Shown: in pieces, positions 34,078 to 47,462 of the stretch
How the letters are laid out: each line of letters begins with the position of its first letter
Numbering within the stretch: position 1 is the stretch's first letter
Origin: Hemileia vastatrix
Taxonomy: Eukaryota; Basidiomycota; Pucciniomycetes; Pucciniales; Zaghouaniaceae
Assembly: GCA_030280995.1 (NCBI GenBank)
Contig: JASXTE010000004.1
Coordinates: 42,170,797-42,234,796, forward strand
DNA: 64,000 bases
Direction of reading: 5' to 3'
Position numbers and translations under genes: made by a program
The notes under the pieces: generated by a model
Databases searched by the model: none
The model's input: the letters and a program-made list of their open reading frames with translations, nothing else
What the model was told of the DNA's origin: nothing

Positions 34078-34782
34078 TTATTTTGATTTAAATTTTTTCA
34101 AGAGATTTTTAAGATCAGAGATTTCATTTTCTGGAATCCACTGGTCATATTCACTTGATTTATTTTTAAATCTTAATAGATACTCAACTCCCTTTTCTTT
34201 AGTAAGGTGTCTCTTTTTAATTATCTTTTCAATTTCTGCCTTTTCAACTATTTCTTCAGGTTGCTGTTTATGACTTCCTGATCTTCTTGGAAATAGAGCA
34301 GTATCATTAGAATGGTATGGTTTTATAAGAGAAATAGGAAATACTGGATGTTTTCTATCATATGGTGCATATAGAATAACCTCAACAGCATTATTACCAA
34401 CCATCTTTTTAACTACAAATGGTCCAATGAATGGATCCTTCAATTTAACATTACCATTTAAATTGAAATGTAGTGTTGAAATAAGGACTTCATCACCCTC
34501 TTTGAACATTTGTTCTTTATGGGCTTTATCCCATCTTTTCTTTTCATACTCAAACGCCTTATTTATACATTCTTGAGCATGTTTTCTGCATAATTCTTGC
34601 ATCTGAAGAAAAGATTTAGTACCTGGATGGATATCCAATCTAGGTAACTTGTTAAGAGTTTTAGCAGGGGTATTAGGTACATAACCCAACCATAACTCAA
34701 ATGGCTTTTTGCCAGTGACAGAATGTACTGTACTATTATATGCAAATTCTAAACCTGGGATAAGGGTTACCCAATCATGCAT
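34078..34782 (-). pseudogene. pol: Element B integrase tail with chromodomain
   Basis: 234 codons: FAYNSTVHSVTGKKPFELW, a GPY/F-type module (FIGPFVVKKMVGNNAVEVIL) and a C-terminal chromodomain (EIEKIIKKRHLTKEKGVEYL ... QWIPENEISDL). The chromodomain places elements A and B among chromoviruses, whose integrases read chromatin marks when choosing targets. Confidence 0.9.
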
Positions 34783-34905
34783 GAATTTTTCATTCTCTTT
34801 AAAATTAAGACCAAAAGCACAATATCATCTTATCATATCTTCTAAAGTTTGTATCATTATTTCTGCTAGCCCATCAGTTTGTGGATGGTGTTCTGTAGAA
34901 AGTTT

Positions 34906-36423
34906 TCATTGACACCCTGAAACATCCATAAGTGATGTCCAGAACTCAGAAGTAAATTTAGGATCTCTGTCAGAAACTATTGCTTTGGGGAAACCTGCTA
35001 TATTTAACATTTGTGTCCACCATAAAAAAGCTAAGTCCTTTGCAGAAACCTCTCTGTGGGTAGGAATAAATTTACACATCTTTGTAAATCTATCTACAAT
35101 TACACAGCAGGAGTTATAACTCTTATGCCCTGCTATTGGAAAACCTGTTACAAAGTCCATGTTAATTATTTCCCATGGAGCTTTTGGTTGCTCAATTTGT
35201 TGTAATAAACCAGCTCTTTTGCCTGTTAATCTTTTAGATTTTTGACAAGAATCACATGTCTCAACATATTTCTGAACATCCTCAGACATGTTAATCCACC
35301 AAGCTGTGTTTTTTACTCTGGTTGATGTTTTATGGTAGTCAAAATGAACTGCCAATATATCATCATGACATATACTTAACATTAACTCCTTCATTGAAGG
35401 GGGAATTACAATTATATTACTTAATTTTTTCCTGTAATATATAAAACCATCCTCAATGGAAAATTTTCCTTTTTCTAATTCCTCTTTATACTTATTTGGT
35501 AATGTTTTTATTAAAACATTCATTGAATCATTAGATGGATCATTTAATATTGTAGTGAGTTTACTCAAGTCAGGATCTGAATCATAATTATCAAGAATTG
35601 ATTGCATAAATTCATCCTCAAGATCTACAATATAAATGCCATAAATTTTAATAATCTCTGACTCAGGAACATAAGCAGGATTATTATCATTATTAGGCAG
35701 TGGTACTCTAGATAACAGATCTACATTAGAGTGCAAGGTTCCTGCTCTATGTGTAATAGTCATCCGTCCTCTGTATTCTTGTGCAGCTAATTTCCATCTA
35801 AACATGTGTCTATTAGGAGTTTTCATGTTTAAGAGTGACTTAACTGCACTACAGTCAGTTATTAACTCAAATTTTTGGTCTTCAAGGTAATAATGTAGCT
35901 TCTCAAGAGCCCATACTACTTCCAAACATTCAAGTTGAGTAGCACCATACTTCAATTCACTACTTCTTAGAGTATGTGAAATATAGCAGATTGCTACTTC
36001 TGACATTTTTCCTTCAATAAGTTGTTTTTGATGCAAAGCAGCACCCAGACCAATAAAACTTGCATCTGTATATAATACAAAAGGTAATTGGAGATCTGGT
36101 AATCCCAAGATAGGAGCTGTCATTAAACAATCTTTCAACTTATCAAAAGCCTGTTGTCTTTCATTATTCCAAATGAAAGCTTCTGATTTCTTTATCAGTG
36201 TGGTCAATGGTGCAGCAATTGATTGGTAGTTTTTTATATATTGTCTATAATAACCACACATTCCAAGAAAAGATTTTACATCCTTTACATTTTGAGGAAT
36301 GCCAATATTCTTTATTGCAGCCACTTTATTTTGGTCTACACATATTTGTAAGCCAGATACAATATGACCAAGCACTTTTAAAGATTCAAACCCAAATTTA
36401 CATTTTTTCAATGCAAGGGTCAT
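34906..36423 (-). pseudogene. pol: Element B RT thumb, RNase H and integrase
   Basis: Continues RT (LKVLGHIVSG ... FLGMCGYYRQYI). RNase H follows (VLYTDASFIGLGAALHQ, TDCSAVKSLL, HRAGTLHSNVDLLSR), then the integrase zinc-binding region (HFDYHKT ... CDSCQKSKR) and the first two acidic catalytic residues (NMDFVTGFP; VSDRDPKFTSEFW). It is cut by a TGA next to DVSGCQ. The third catalytic residue (TDGLAEIMIQTLED) is readable just beyond at ~34850 and is followed by another TGA. Confidence 0.9.
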
Positions 36424-37753
36424 TTTTTATTTCATCCATTTTCTGAAATACCTTCTTTAAATGGATTAAGTGTTCATCATAAGTTTTAGAGAAAACCATG
36501 ATGTCATCAATATATACCATTAACCATCCCTCAATTATTTCATTATGGAATGTTATATCCATTAACTTCTGAAATACTGATGGAGCATTTTTTGGTCCAA
36601 ATGGCATTCTGACATATTTATAAATTCCCATGTGTGTTGTTATCAACAAAAATTTCTGTGAATTCTTTTCAACAGGAATTTGATGGTACCCTTTATTTCC
36701 ATCTAGGCAACTTATATACTTAGCAACTTTAAGGGTAGCATTTATAGAGGCAAGCCTTGGCAAGGGATAAATATCATCTACTGTAAATGTATTTAATTCT
36801 CTATAATCACCGCACAGTCTTGCTTTATCTTGTTCATAAGAAATTAGCACTGGTGATATTAAACAATATTTTAATGTAGTTTCAACCTTCTCCAGAATGT
36901 TCATTTTCAATAACATCTTAATATTATCCTCTATGTCTTTCCTCTTCATTGGTGAAGCAGGGTATGGTTTCTTTTTAAGACTAGCAGGAATATTATCCAT
37001 ATCACAGGTTAAAATAATCTTCATTTCATGATTTTTTGCAAGGACAAGTTCATTTGTACCATGTGCAAAAGCCATTGGAAATGCTTTAATTAATTCCAAA
37101 ATATTATTTTTCTCAGCTGTACTTATCTGAGTGCTAAATGATGCTTTTGAAATTTCTTTTTCCAGAAGTTCCATCTCATTGGATTCTCTTCCTTTACACG
37201 GAGAATTTGTTACTGACTCAATGTGTAAGACTGTGTTAAAAGAATTTATTTTAAATTTCCTTTTACCATTCATGCCAATTGTAAAATTGTTATTAGCAGG
37301 GTCTAATTTCACACCAAATTTAGTCAGAATATCATTTCCAATGATAAAACAGTTACTACAGTTAGTATTATCCATTACTACAAAGTCACAAGTTACTCTT
37401 ACATAACCATGTTGGTTTTTAAAGAAAACAGCATCTTTGTATCTACCAATGGGGTGTATCACTGATCCAAAACCTCTCCAATTTTTACTTTGAAGTGGTT
37501 CAAGCTTAGACTTATATTCACTATCAATTTTTTGTAACGTATTAGTAGAAACAACAGATCCAGCAGCTCCTGTGTCCAATACTATATTAACATTTTCACC
37601 AGAAATGATAGCTGGAACCGTGATAGGTGTCATTCTAAAGTTATCAGCTTGTATATCTTTAATAATTTCAGCATCCTCAAAATTCATTAAATATTCATTT
37701 GAGTCCATATTTAATATTGGATTATCAAAGATGGACAAATCATCTTCCAACAT
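36398..37753 (-). pseudogene. pol: Element B protease and reverse transcriptase
   Basis: In frame with the end of Gag. The protease carries NIVLDTGAAGSVVST (DTGA active site). RT follows with LCGDYRELNTFTVDDIYPLP, GYHQIPVE, MPFGPKNAPSVFQ and the YIDDIMVFS catalytic box. The frame ends at an indel in an A-run near 36426 and RT continues in another frame at 36423. DTGA and YIDD residues are present, so inactivation is by frameshift. Confidence 0.9.
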
Positions 37754-39946
37754 ACAGGCTTCATTTTCATCACTATATGAGATATTGCTGTCATAATCAC
37801 TTGATTCTTTACTTTTTTCAGTTTCAGTTTCAGATTCACATTGATTTTCAACAATATTTATATTTTTCTCACATTTGTGACCTTTAACCCAAGGTTTGTT
37901 ACACTTATAACAAGTATTTATTTCATACTTTTTAGGTACTACAGGTGCAGTAGGTTTTTTCTGCTTCTCCTGAAGTGTTTTTGAATTCTGAATTTTTACA
38001 GGTTCAACATTTTTTTTATAAGTGGAATACCTTGATTCATACTTATGGTTTAATAATAATTCATTGCAAATATTAATAAAGTCAGATTATTCAGTAACAT
38101 TTAATGTTCTAGCTACAACAATGTCTCTGACAGATATAGGTAATTTATATATTATCTTATCTTTCCATAAGTTAAAATCCATATTAGGCTCAATGGCTTT
38201 TAATATTTTATTTAAATTCATTAAAAATACCATAGGTTTGTCACCATTCAATGGATTATACCTAGTTTTCTCATAAAGTCTCTGCTGAGTAAGTCTTAAT
38301 TTAGAACCTCCAAATTGTTTTTCAATTAGTTGTTTCCATTTAGCCCAAGAGTAATCTTTACCCTCACTCAAGACAGCTTCAAACCATAATAAAGCAACAT
38401 CCTTAAATAAAGAAATTAATTTTGATGTTATTTCTTCATCTGGTAACTTATATGAGAATTTCAAGTTGTCAATTCTTTGTATAAAATGTTGCCAATCAGA
38501 GCTGGCTTCCTTATCATAAGTTGGGTACTGATCTATCTTAGGCCAGTTCTTCTGTTTGGATTTTATTTCACTAATCTTAGGTAAATTCAACAACTCATTC
38601 ACTCTTGATAAATGGTCTTGTATTTCCTCTTGTACGGATTTGTGACTTACATTTTCAGATTTGACACTACCACCAGATGGTTTTAGTTGTGGTGGTATAG
38701 GGAAGGAATGAGATTCACTTTTGCCAATGAAAGGATTATTATTATATTGATTATACTTATGATTATCCTGGTTCATTAGTAGATTGGCAGTTTCAATCTC
38801 AACTTTAGTTAATCTTTGTAGCAACTCAGAGACACTTTGATTTGTCTGGGGCAAAAGATAACTTAGTTCTTGATTCAGTTTTCAATAAATGTGTTTCATA
38901 CAATTTTTCTAACTCACAGAATTTGTTTGAAAGCTCATTATATTTACTACTCAATGAATAATATTTAAGAGTTAGAGACAAATGTTCTTTCTCTAATTCT
39001 TTATTATGTGTTGCTAATTGAGAAATGTTTAATGTCAAGGATGAAATTGTATCACTAGTGAGCTTAACTGTCTGTTCCTCACAATCAGTCATTCTATTCG
39101 ACAATGCTGAAATAATTCTATGGACATTTGGATTATTGATAAATATTCCATGTCTTCCTTTTCAATTCTCTCACTCTCCTGTGAACTTCTCAACTCACTA
39201 GTAGGTGGTGGCAGCTGAGGATTAACTGTATTATCATTATAAATAGTACTGTTATTGTGGACAAAAGACAATTCAGGTGTATCTACTCTAAAACCTAAAT
39301 TTCTTAAATCCTCCTCTATTTTCTGCACAGATTTAAAATCAATAGGATTACCTATATTGTAATTATCAGTATTATGTTCAATCTGAGAGGGTAATCTACT
39401 TACCATGGGATAGATGCCAGTGCTGATTTTTGGCGCTTTTTTCCTTTGTAAGGGTGAACTGAGGAAGTCAGATGAGGTGGTGGAGCCCTGTTGCAGCTGT
39501 GGCTGGTCCATTGTTGATGGATCCAGTCCCATTTCCATTTGTCTACCAGGATTTTCTCCTGGGAGTGAGTTGACCCTCCTGGGATAGGGGGTTGCTAACT
39601 TTGTTGACTTGGCTGGCCTCCCTTTAGCTCTGCCAGTGTCTGATTCATTTGTTGAAACCCTACCTTGCAATTGTTCTGTAATTGCTCTACCTCTTTGAAC
39701 ATGAGTGCCTTGGATTCTTCCAACTTCAAAACCTGTTTGGCCAAGTGGGTTGGCTGATCCTGAAGAGGAGGAGACGTCTTTTTTATGGTTATCTTTTTTA
39801 AAAGGGTGTATTTTTCCTCTATGCTCATGTTCTCTACCTGGGGGTATTGTTGACCCTCCATGGTTATGTCCTGGATAGTTTTTGTTAGCTTTAGACCTGG
39901 TATTATAAGCAGGCTTTTCACTTACACTGTCCTGAGGAGAACTCAT
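37754..39946 (-). pseudogene. gag: Element B Gag, broken
   Basis: ATG at 39946. It aligns with element A Gag throughout but has a 1-nt deletion near 39112-39100, a second frameshift near 38850 and a stop near 38087. The coiled coil and Gag domain (DWQHFIQRIDNL) are readable. The zinc-knuckle region is readable around 37870-37920 (CYKCNKPWVKGHKCEK). The alternative N-terminal frame from 39861 (MEGQQYPQ) is interrupted by TAG at 39597-39595, where element A has CAG. Confidence 0.8.
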
Positions 39947-40455
39947 ATTGTTAATAATGACAATATATCATGTCTACAGAAAGGAAAAACTCTATGGAAT
40001 TAGTAGAAAAAAGTTATTAGCAATGTTATTACTAATAAAAAAGCACTGGAGCTTACCTTGAATTTATATCTTTATTTATTTAAATAAAATATAAGAAAAA
40101 TTCAAAAAAATCTGTTAAAAATAAAACAATAAGTTTAACTAGACCTTTATAAGGGTGAATTATTAGCTTACCAAACTTTAACCAAATACCAATTAATTGG
40201 GTTTTATATTGGTGACCAAATACCAAGTGACATTGGGTTTATATTGGGTACAGTTACTACTGTAAATACCTAATTTTTATTATAAAAAATTAGTAAAATT
40301 ATTATAAGGGTTATTTTCCGTAATCACTGAGTTATGATGACCCACTAATATTCAGAAGACCCAAATATTTGGTTATTTTGAGCTATACTAAAGTAAAAAT
40401 CACGTCCTAAGGCTTATACTAAATAATAAGTAAAATATAAGGAAAGACCCCAAAT

Positions 40456-41631
40456 TGTCAGTATAGTCTAGTATATAAGTATGATATAATAGTGTTTATT
40501 TATGGTCCTACTACTTATTGATAAATGATTTAGTGATTAAACCTCCGGGGAAGACTAATAAAATAGTTATACTCAAATAAAACTCACAATACTTGGATTT
40601 AAATGTGTGCTAGTGGTGGAAAATAGATGAATAAAATATAGTTATAGCTTATATAAAGATAATATTAATTTATAATGGCTTTATAATATATTTATAAATG
40701 TTAATAATTGTATTGAAGTGTTTTTTTGAATTGTAGTAATTGAATGATGATAAATAAACGTCAAAATCCCTCTTTACTTATACCCAAATCCCCTGAAGTG
40801 CACAGACCTTCAATCCAGATGATGTCACTGCTATCCCCGGAAATTACAGCACTGTGAGGGCCCATAACCTCCCCATGGTGTCCACTTCAAGCAGATTCAA
40901 CACCCAGGCCTCCAGTAAGGACCCTCCATCACAATTAATGATAACACAGATCTATACCACAAATAGAAAATCCAGATAAAAGCAGATACCATAAAAAACA
41001 GGTAAAATAAGAAATCAAAAAGAGATTTAATGAAACCCAAAGCATATAAAGGAAAAAAATAAAATGTCTAAGCCCCCAATAACATCCCCAAGCATCCATA
41101 TTAACCCAGAAATGACCTTCCAACCCATAAATCCTTGAATAACCATCCAAGGAAGTAAATTAAGTTGTCCAAACTGAGTGTATGTGCCTGATATAGATAT
41201 CTATGCTTCTGTAGGCATTGTGAGTCCACTTATTTCATCCATATGACCTAAAATAAGTAGAAAAACAAATTTTATAGGCTATTAAGGGGCTAAAACCCAC
41301 TTATATACCTAAATATACATAATATACTGCATATTTCACTGAATATGAGATTTATGTATACATATAAGCTTATGTATGTCAATAATTACTTAATATCAAT
41401 TAAGGTAAGTATATTATGACTCCATTAACACCTTAATAAGTATTATTAGGCTATGGATAAGCTATTTTAACTACTATAATTTATATGATAGAATAATAAT
41501 TATATATATATATAATATAATCATATATATTATTATTTTAACCTTATTTTTAAGATATAAGCTTAATTTACTTAAGTTTATCTTATTTTAAGCATAAGAA
41601 ATACTCAGTCCTAGTGATATCTAGGCTGACA
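40456..41631 (-). repeat. Element B 5' LTR
   Basis: 1176 bp, homologous to 32799-33955 and to element A LTRs. Confidence 0.85.
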
Positions 41632-42848
41632 AATTTTATGGTAACTGTTTGGGTTTAAATTGGTGGATATTTGTGCTCTAAATAATGTGTCTTAGTTAAT
41701 TGTGTCATATTTCCCCTTACATTTACTCAACATTAGTTATATGTTAATATGTTTTTATTATTCTTTGTATATACTATATTATTGCGCTTCAGAGGGCCCC
41801 TTGCCTATATAAAGGCCTTGAGTAACCCCCTGTAGCCCCACCACCTATTACACACTTTATTTTTTATTATCATTAATATTATTATTAATATAAAATGTTA
41901 TATTTACATTAGTTTTACTTATGGCGCTTTTGTGCCTCTGAAATCTAGTATAAAATATATATATAAAGGTTGCTTTAAGATTATTTAATATTAGTATTTG
42001 TTACTTAAGCAGAGAGAATAAAAAACTTACTATATATCCTCCCCTAAATATCTTATTATAATTTTTGTAACTCCCCAGGCCAAGTTTTGCCTAATTGTTG
42101 TTGTTATTATTGTTTTTCCCTTTCATCTTTTCTTTCTTCTTCTTCTTTCTTCTTCTTTTTCTTCTTCTTCTTCCCTTGTTCTGCTTCTTCTAGATGACCG
42201 GTGTAGAGTAGAATCCTACAGTCACCTTGCTGCAGGCAGAATCCAAGGGAGTTGGAAAAACAAAAAGAAATCCCTGTCCCTCTAATTAAACGTAAGATTC
42301 AATTAACTAAGCTTGAAGATCTGCTTGAATAGTTGGATAAGTTGAATATCTGAGAGAAAGACTTTGAAAGTGTTGGAAACCTTATACCAGATTACACTGA
42401 TACAAGTCACAGCAAATACTTAGAACAAGCCGCAACACTTGCCCCAGAGACTGAAAAGTACAGTAAAGTACCCCAGAAACTACCCTTGGGATGATCTGTT
42501 CAAAGGTGCCTTATTAAAGGTCTGCCCCAGATTTACCCAGTTTCCCACCAAAATTAAAGAGTGTTCTTTATTAAATTTTTATTTTATAAATTTTATAAAA
42601 AAAGAAATAAATTTGAGTCACCCAGGATGAGAGCTATCCAATGGTACCCTATATGTTAATATTTTTTATTATAATTGTTGTTATATGTTAAATATTGTTA
42701 ATTATCAAAAAAGACCCTTATTATTGAAACTAAAAGACAAAAAACATGTAGAAGACTAAGATTCTCTTGCTCCAGACCTTTCCAACAATACCCTACATGC
42801 ATATGATCTACAATAAACTATTGATCTAGTAAGCATAATAACTTTCTA
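41632..42848. other. right flank of element B, decayed
   Basis: Contains a TATATAAAGG box at about 41806 in an LTR-like context, a (TTC)n run at 42130-42175, the block at 42190-42260 shared in inverse with 31246-31300, and a stop-broken coding-like stretch (KYLEQAATLAPETEKYSKVP near 42412). None was assigned. Confidence 0.35.
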
Positions 42849-43128
42849 ACCAAATTTTGCCACAATAGCCAAACTTTTGGCACAGTGACCAAACTTTGCA
42901 CTGGTGATCAGACTTTTCTACAGTGACCAAACTTTGCCACAGTGCCCAGACTTTTCTGCAGTGACCAAACTTTGCACTGGTGATCAGACTTTTCTACAGT
43001 GACCAAACTTTGCCACAGTGCCCAGACTTTTCTGCAGTGACCAAACTTTGCCACAGTGCCTAGACTTTTCTGCAGCAATGACCAAATTTTGCCACAATGA
43101 CCAACTTTGCCACAGTGACTTTGCTTTT
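42849..43128. repeat. tandem repeat of ~38 bp
   Basis: About seven units of ACCAAACTTTGCCACAGTGC followed by CCAGACTTTTCTGCAGTG, alternating with a GCACTGGTGATCAG variant. The minus-strand open frame across it is an artefact of the repeat (GTVAKFGHCRKV recurs). Confidence 0.85.
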
Positions 43129-45179
43129 GCACCGGAAAATCACCAGAGCGCACCGGAGCGCACTGGAAAAAAAATGGCTACTCCATGAGCACACTGCATC
43201 CACCAAAAATACCAAGAGAGCCCTAGAAAATCCAATAAAACCAATACCCAATCCATGAAACCATCAAATAACAATAGGAATACCAACATATATCCATTCC
43301 AAAACACCATAATTCCTCCAAAAAATCACCATAAATCCTCCAAAAATCACCATAAATCCACCAAAAAAAAACCAGTTAACTCCCTTCAACCAAATTAACA
43401 CCTGCTAACACCATGATTTTCTTCCAACCAAGGTCCAATCAAATTTTCACCTAAGTAGCCTACCCAGATTTGGAATGCCACACCGGCTGACACTAAGGAT
43501 CTCAGGAAGTGTAGGGTATGTAATGATAGATGTAGTGTAAGGTTCTAATAGTTAATTTTCCTTGATAATGTAAATTCTATTAGAATAGACTGATACTAAA
43601 ACTGTATTTAGATTACTGTTTGATACACTTAGATTAGTGTTGAACTTTTTTAGGAAATCCAGTAGGCGAAGAAAGCATAGGCAAAGGGCACTGAACATAC
43701 AGTGTATATATAAAAGAGAACTCACTCTTTACAAAAAAAAGAGGGAGATTTTAGATATAAAATTAGATATAGAGTATTTTTAAGAATTAGAATGACATAA
43801 TTACATTTTATTTTTACCTACATAGAGGGTGTACATAACTAGAAGTAGTGCTGTATAGTTATCTTATTACTACAGTAAGGATAGTATTAGAGAGAGTGCT
43901 TCAAAGCAAGAATTACAGAGAATAGATCTAGCCAGAAGTTATATTACTTCTTTTTTTCAAAATTATCTTATAAGGTATTCTTTCAACTCTTCTTTTCTCC
44001 ACCATACTTGCATCTTTGCTTTCTCTGTCTTTAAAATTATAGAGGCAGGAACTTCTGTCTTAAATTAGTTTTGGATAGGAGAACTAACCCATGTTGGATT
44101 GTGTCTATAGCTTAGTATTATAAAAATCTCTTTTTCTACAACATCTTTTTCTATATTGCCCACTGCTTTTTTTTCCACCCTTACTCTATCACTCTTCAAT
44201 ACAATCCAACCCTCACACTTTTCACCCCCTCACTTTTACTTTCTACCTTACCTCTTTCATTCTAAAGTTATTAAAAGGTGATGGAGAGGGGAGTGTAAGG
44301 AGTGAGCTCAAAGGGGGTGGAGATGCATGCAAAAAGTGTGAAGAGGATATAGAATATGAAAGAAAAAGTAAAATGAAAATAAGGGAGAAGATTTAAAAGG
44401 GGAAAAAATGATTTGACCCAGAAGTGGGAGGGAAAGATATGGAAGGAGAGTTTTAAAATAAAATAAATAATATATATATATATAAAATAACAAGAAATGG
44501 GACAGGTAATACCCTAAAACTTAGAAAAAACACCAAATTTCAGTGTACTAATTATTAGACATATGGTTTATCATCATAAACTTCCCCCTTTAATACTTTG
44601 ATTTAAGGAAGAATAAGGAAATTTATTATTTAAAAATACTAGTGACTATATCATTTTTTCACTTGGTTGAAAAAAATGATATGTATTAATTATAAAAATG
44701 ATACCTCTAAATTAATGTATTTTAATTACATTTGAATAAGATTTCTAACTTTCACAAAAATTTTAAAGCTTGAAAAATATAATAATTCCTGATTATAAAA
44801 TTAGAATAAATATATATATTTACAAAGTGTTTAATGAATAAGTCCATTGAAAAATATCAGTTGCCTATATAATTTCTTTTAAAAAAATTCTTATTATATC
44901 AAGTAATTTCTCTATAGAATGATAGCTTTACAAAATTATTTAATTAAGTAAAAAAGCTTTTGATTTTATTTACATGAGAAATTTACCATTTTGTATGAAT
45001 TCATAAAGCAGAAGCACAATATTTCTAAATTCTTATGAAACTTCCAGTCTGTTAATGTTGTGGACTTTTCTCATATTAATATTCTTTTATTAATTAAATT
45101 AAGTCAGATTACAAGACGTTTTGTAATAATGATCAACTTTACTTCAATAAATCTTCAACTTGTCCTTGAGTTTATTTCA
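43129..45179. other. no gene; possible LTR-like promoter segment
   Basis: A TATATATAAAAGAGAACTC promoter-like block lies near 43701-43720. The rest is AT-rich low complexity, including (TA)n at 44468-44482. Confidence 0.3.
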
Positions 45180-45312
45180 GAGATGTTTCAAGCTTGATTT
45201 TTTGCTGTTTCATCACTTCCTTATTATGTGCTAGATCAGACATGAATTAGGTCTCAAGGTTGCGGACTTGCTAGTAAGTCTGCTCCCCATAATTCATGGT
45301 GATAGCTGACTG
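45180..45312. repeat. MITE end (degenerate copy)
   Basis: GTTGCGGACTTGCTAGTAAG and the flanking ~100 bp match 16160-16320. Confidence 0.6.
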
Positions 45313-45484
45313 GTTTGTTTTTTATAGTCACAGACATATATGGGGGGCAGGATACATATTTCTTTTATTTTATTTTTTGAAAATGTTGTGCAATCACATT
45401 GAGAAGGTAAAGGTGTGGTGGAGAGATGGGGGGGGAGGGGTATAAAAAAATGTCAGCCAGGAAGCTTCACTACATAGCTGTTTT

Positions 45485-45691
45485 TTGAGGTGTAGATGGC
45501 ATGGTGGAGAGTGTGCACATGTGTACCTGGTGCTGAATAATCAAGATAAGGGGATTAAGTGTTGTAAGGCTTGGATTTACCCAACAGATGGTGTGTTAAG
45601 GGGAAAAAACACAGTTGAAGTAAAACACTTATTCACAGGTGTACTTCAAATTAAAGTTACTTACTTGGTACTGTTTTTGGAGTGTTCTTGA
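45485..45691 (+). other. unrecognised coding-like fragment
   Basis: A short frame (TDGVLRGKNTVEVKHLFTGV) similar to 30596-30811, with TTGAAGTA/TACTTCAA inverted around it. Probably a relic of the same repeat family. Confidence 0.3.
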
Positions 45692-46099
45692 ATCATGTAT
45701 ATGATCATTTTTACACACCCTATTTGAGAGGCTTAGGGCATATACCATTGTGTTGTTAATACCACACTCCATGCATACTTGGCTATTACTTTGATAGATA
45801 TTCTGGAGCTGTTTCATTTACACCTCACATTATATATTCATTTTGGTAAATGTTGGGTACAAGTAAGTATATATACTAACAGATACTTACTTTGTATCAT
45901 TAAATTGCGCCTCTCCCTGCCAAATATTTTTCATTTTGCATTGCCTATCAAGATACTAAATCACACCCTTGATTCCACCACTGTTTCATAAATTATCTTT
46001 TCAAGTCACTTTACTCACCATTTATCACTGATTTTCCTCTATTTCAACTACTATAAACTACTTGAAACAAATTCTCAACCCAAAATAACAAAAAATGTC

Positions 46100-47270
46100 A
46101 ACAATCCTAGGAAATAGTAATCTACAAACTGGAACCCCCAGGAAGAAGAACGACTAGAAATATCTTGGATATCAGTTAGCAAACAACCAGAGTTTTCTAC
46201 TTCACAGTCAGGAGAAAAATTTTACAAGAAAATAGAAGAACACTTTAATACTCATAGTAAACTGCTATGAGCATTAAAACATTCTTCTATTTTCTAGTAA
46301 AATGTTTCTCCTGACTGTGAACAGATTAAAATAAGGTCCGTAAAGTTTTGATTATTACTACTACAATACCTAAAAACTTAATAATGGCTAATAGAACCTC
46401 TATCTAACACTATATAGCAAGCCTTTAAAACAAATACTCTTAAATTTAGTGCTATATATCATGGTATCAAGAGAAATACACCTAGTGGAACATGCCCAAG
46501 TGATTGGATCCAAAGTTCACTTTCAATCTATCAAGATCAATGTAAAACTACATTAAAGAGTTTATTAACTTGGGAGAAACTCAAATTTTCCTAAAAATGG
46601 TGTTTAGAACCTAACATAAACTTACATTTAGACAGTTTTTTGAGTGCACAAATATTGGCTTATATAGAAACCAGATCAAGTACAAAAAGATTGTGTGTAC
46701 ATAGTTTTTCTAGTCAAACAAGCACCCAAATGGAATCGGGCATCTGTCCTGCCTCACATTCTCCATCATATAATGAACATCCTCTTAATCAGAACGCACA
46801 AAAAAAGCGCTTACATGCAGAATCTTCAGAAGTGGAAAAGAAAGAAGCTTTCTCACATTACAATGACATAGCTGAAAAAAGGATTGAAGCTATTTTTGAT
46901 AGTAGTGAGTTAGCTGGAAACAGATTAGATATATCAGAAAAACAACTCAATGTAGCTCAACAGAAACTTGAACTCACAAAAGAGAAAATCTTGATTCAAA
47001 AGGAAGACAGTTTCTCAACAAAACAAAATTGGAACATGATGAATCAAATATGAAAATTAATCAGCAAAAAATAAGAATAAATTTGGAAAAGTAAGACTGT
47101 GAGATGAGGAGCAGTGAGATTAAACATGTTCTAATGCTAAAAGAAAATAATTTATACAATTATGAAGATATAGAAATTTTATATAAAATGAAAGAAGATT
47201 TTAAAAAAAAAGTTGGTGTGGTGGCAGGTCATAATATATTAAGTTTTTATGACAAAAAATAATTTTATTT
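46100..47270 (+). pseudogene. NAM-associated (Myb/SANT-like) gene relic
   Basis: Reading in pieces: NWNPQEEERLEISWISVSKQ then GEKFYKKIEEHFNTHSK (46120-46260), matching the 'xxFxxEEDxxLxxxWxxxS(Q/E)DPxxGxxQ...FWxxVxxHFN' block of NAM-associated/Myb-like proteins abundant in rusts. Then SDWIQSSLSIYQDQCKTTLK and LLTWEKLKF (46498-46590), and a coiled-coil C-terminus (46640-47053 and beyond: ISEKQLNVAQQKLELTKEKI). The frame is interrupted by stops, frameshifts and an inverted duplication at 46201-46321. The parent family is a DNA-binding, plant-NAM-like domain group. Confidence 0.55.
46201..46321. repeat. 121-bp near-perfect inverted duplication (foldback)
   Basis: Arms 46201-46258 and 46263-46321 are reverse complements (TTCACAGTCAGGAG ... 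CTCCTGACTGTGAA) with few mismatches and a ~4-nt loop. The left arm is the coding sequence of the NAM-like relic; the right arm is its inverted copy. Confidence 0.9.
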
Positions 47271-47462
47271 AAATAAATAATATACAGAATTTAAGTGTGG
47301 TTGAAAAAAATACTACAAATACTTTATATTTATTAGTCCTATGTTTTCTTCTATTTAAAAAATGTGAACATGTATTATTACTTATTTATTAAAAATTTGA
47401 TAATACAAAAAATAGGGGGTGTCAGTTCTGGCAAATCCGCACTTAACTTAAGTGCGGATTTC

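Larger units (their letters stand above)
32799..41631 (-). mobile_element. Element B: Ty3/gypsy chromovirus, full-length but decayed
   Basis: LTRs at 32799-33955 and 40456-41631 (same family as element A, inverted) bound a 6.5-kb interior. Read on the minus strand it encodes gag, protease, RT, RNase H, integrase and chromodomain. The flanks GATTT (32794-32798) and AATTT (41632-41636) look like a target duplication with one change. Several frameshifts and stops break gag, RT and integrase. The left LTR lacks ~19 bp present in the right one. It is clearly older than element A. Confidence 0.9.

Noticed and set aside
42908..43251. Minus-strand frame with repeated GTVAKFGHCRKV
   Set aside because: Artefact of the 38-bp tandem repeat.
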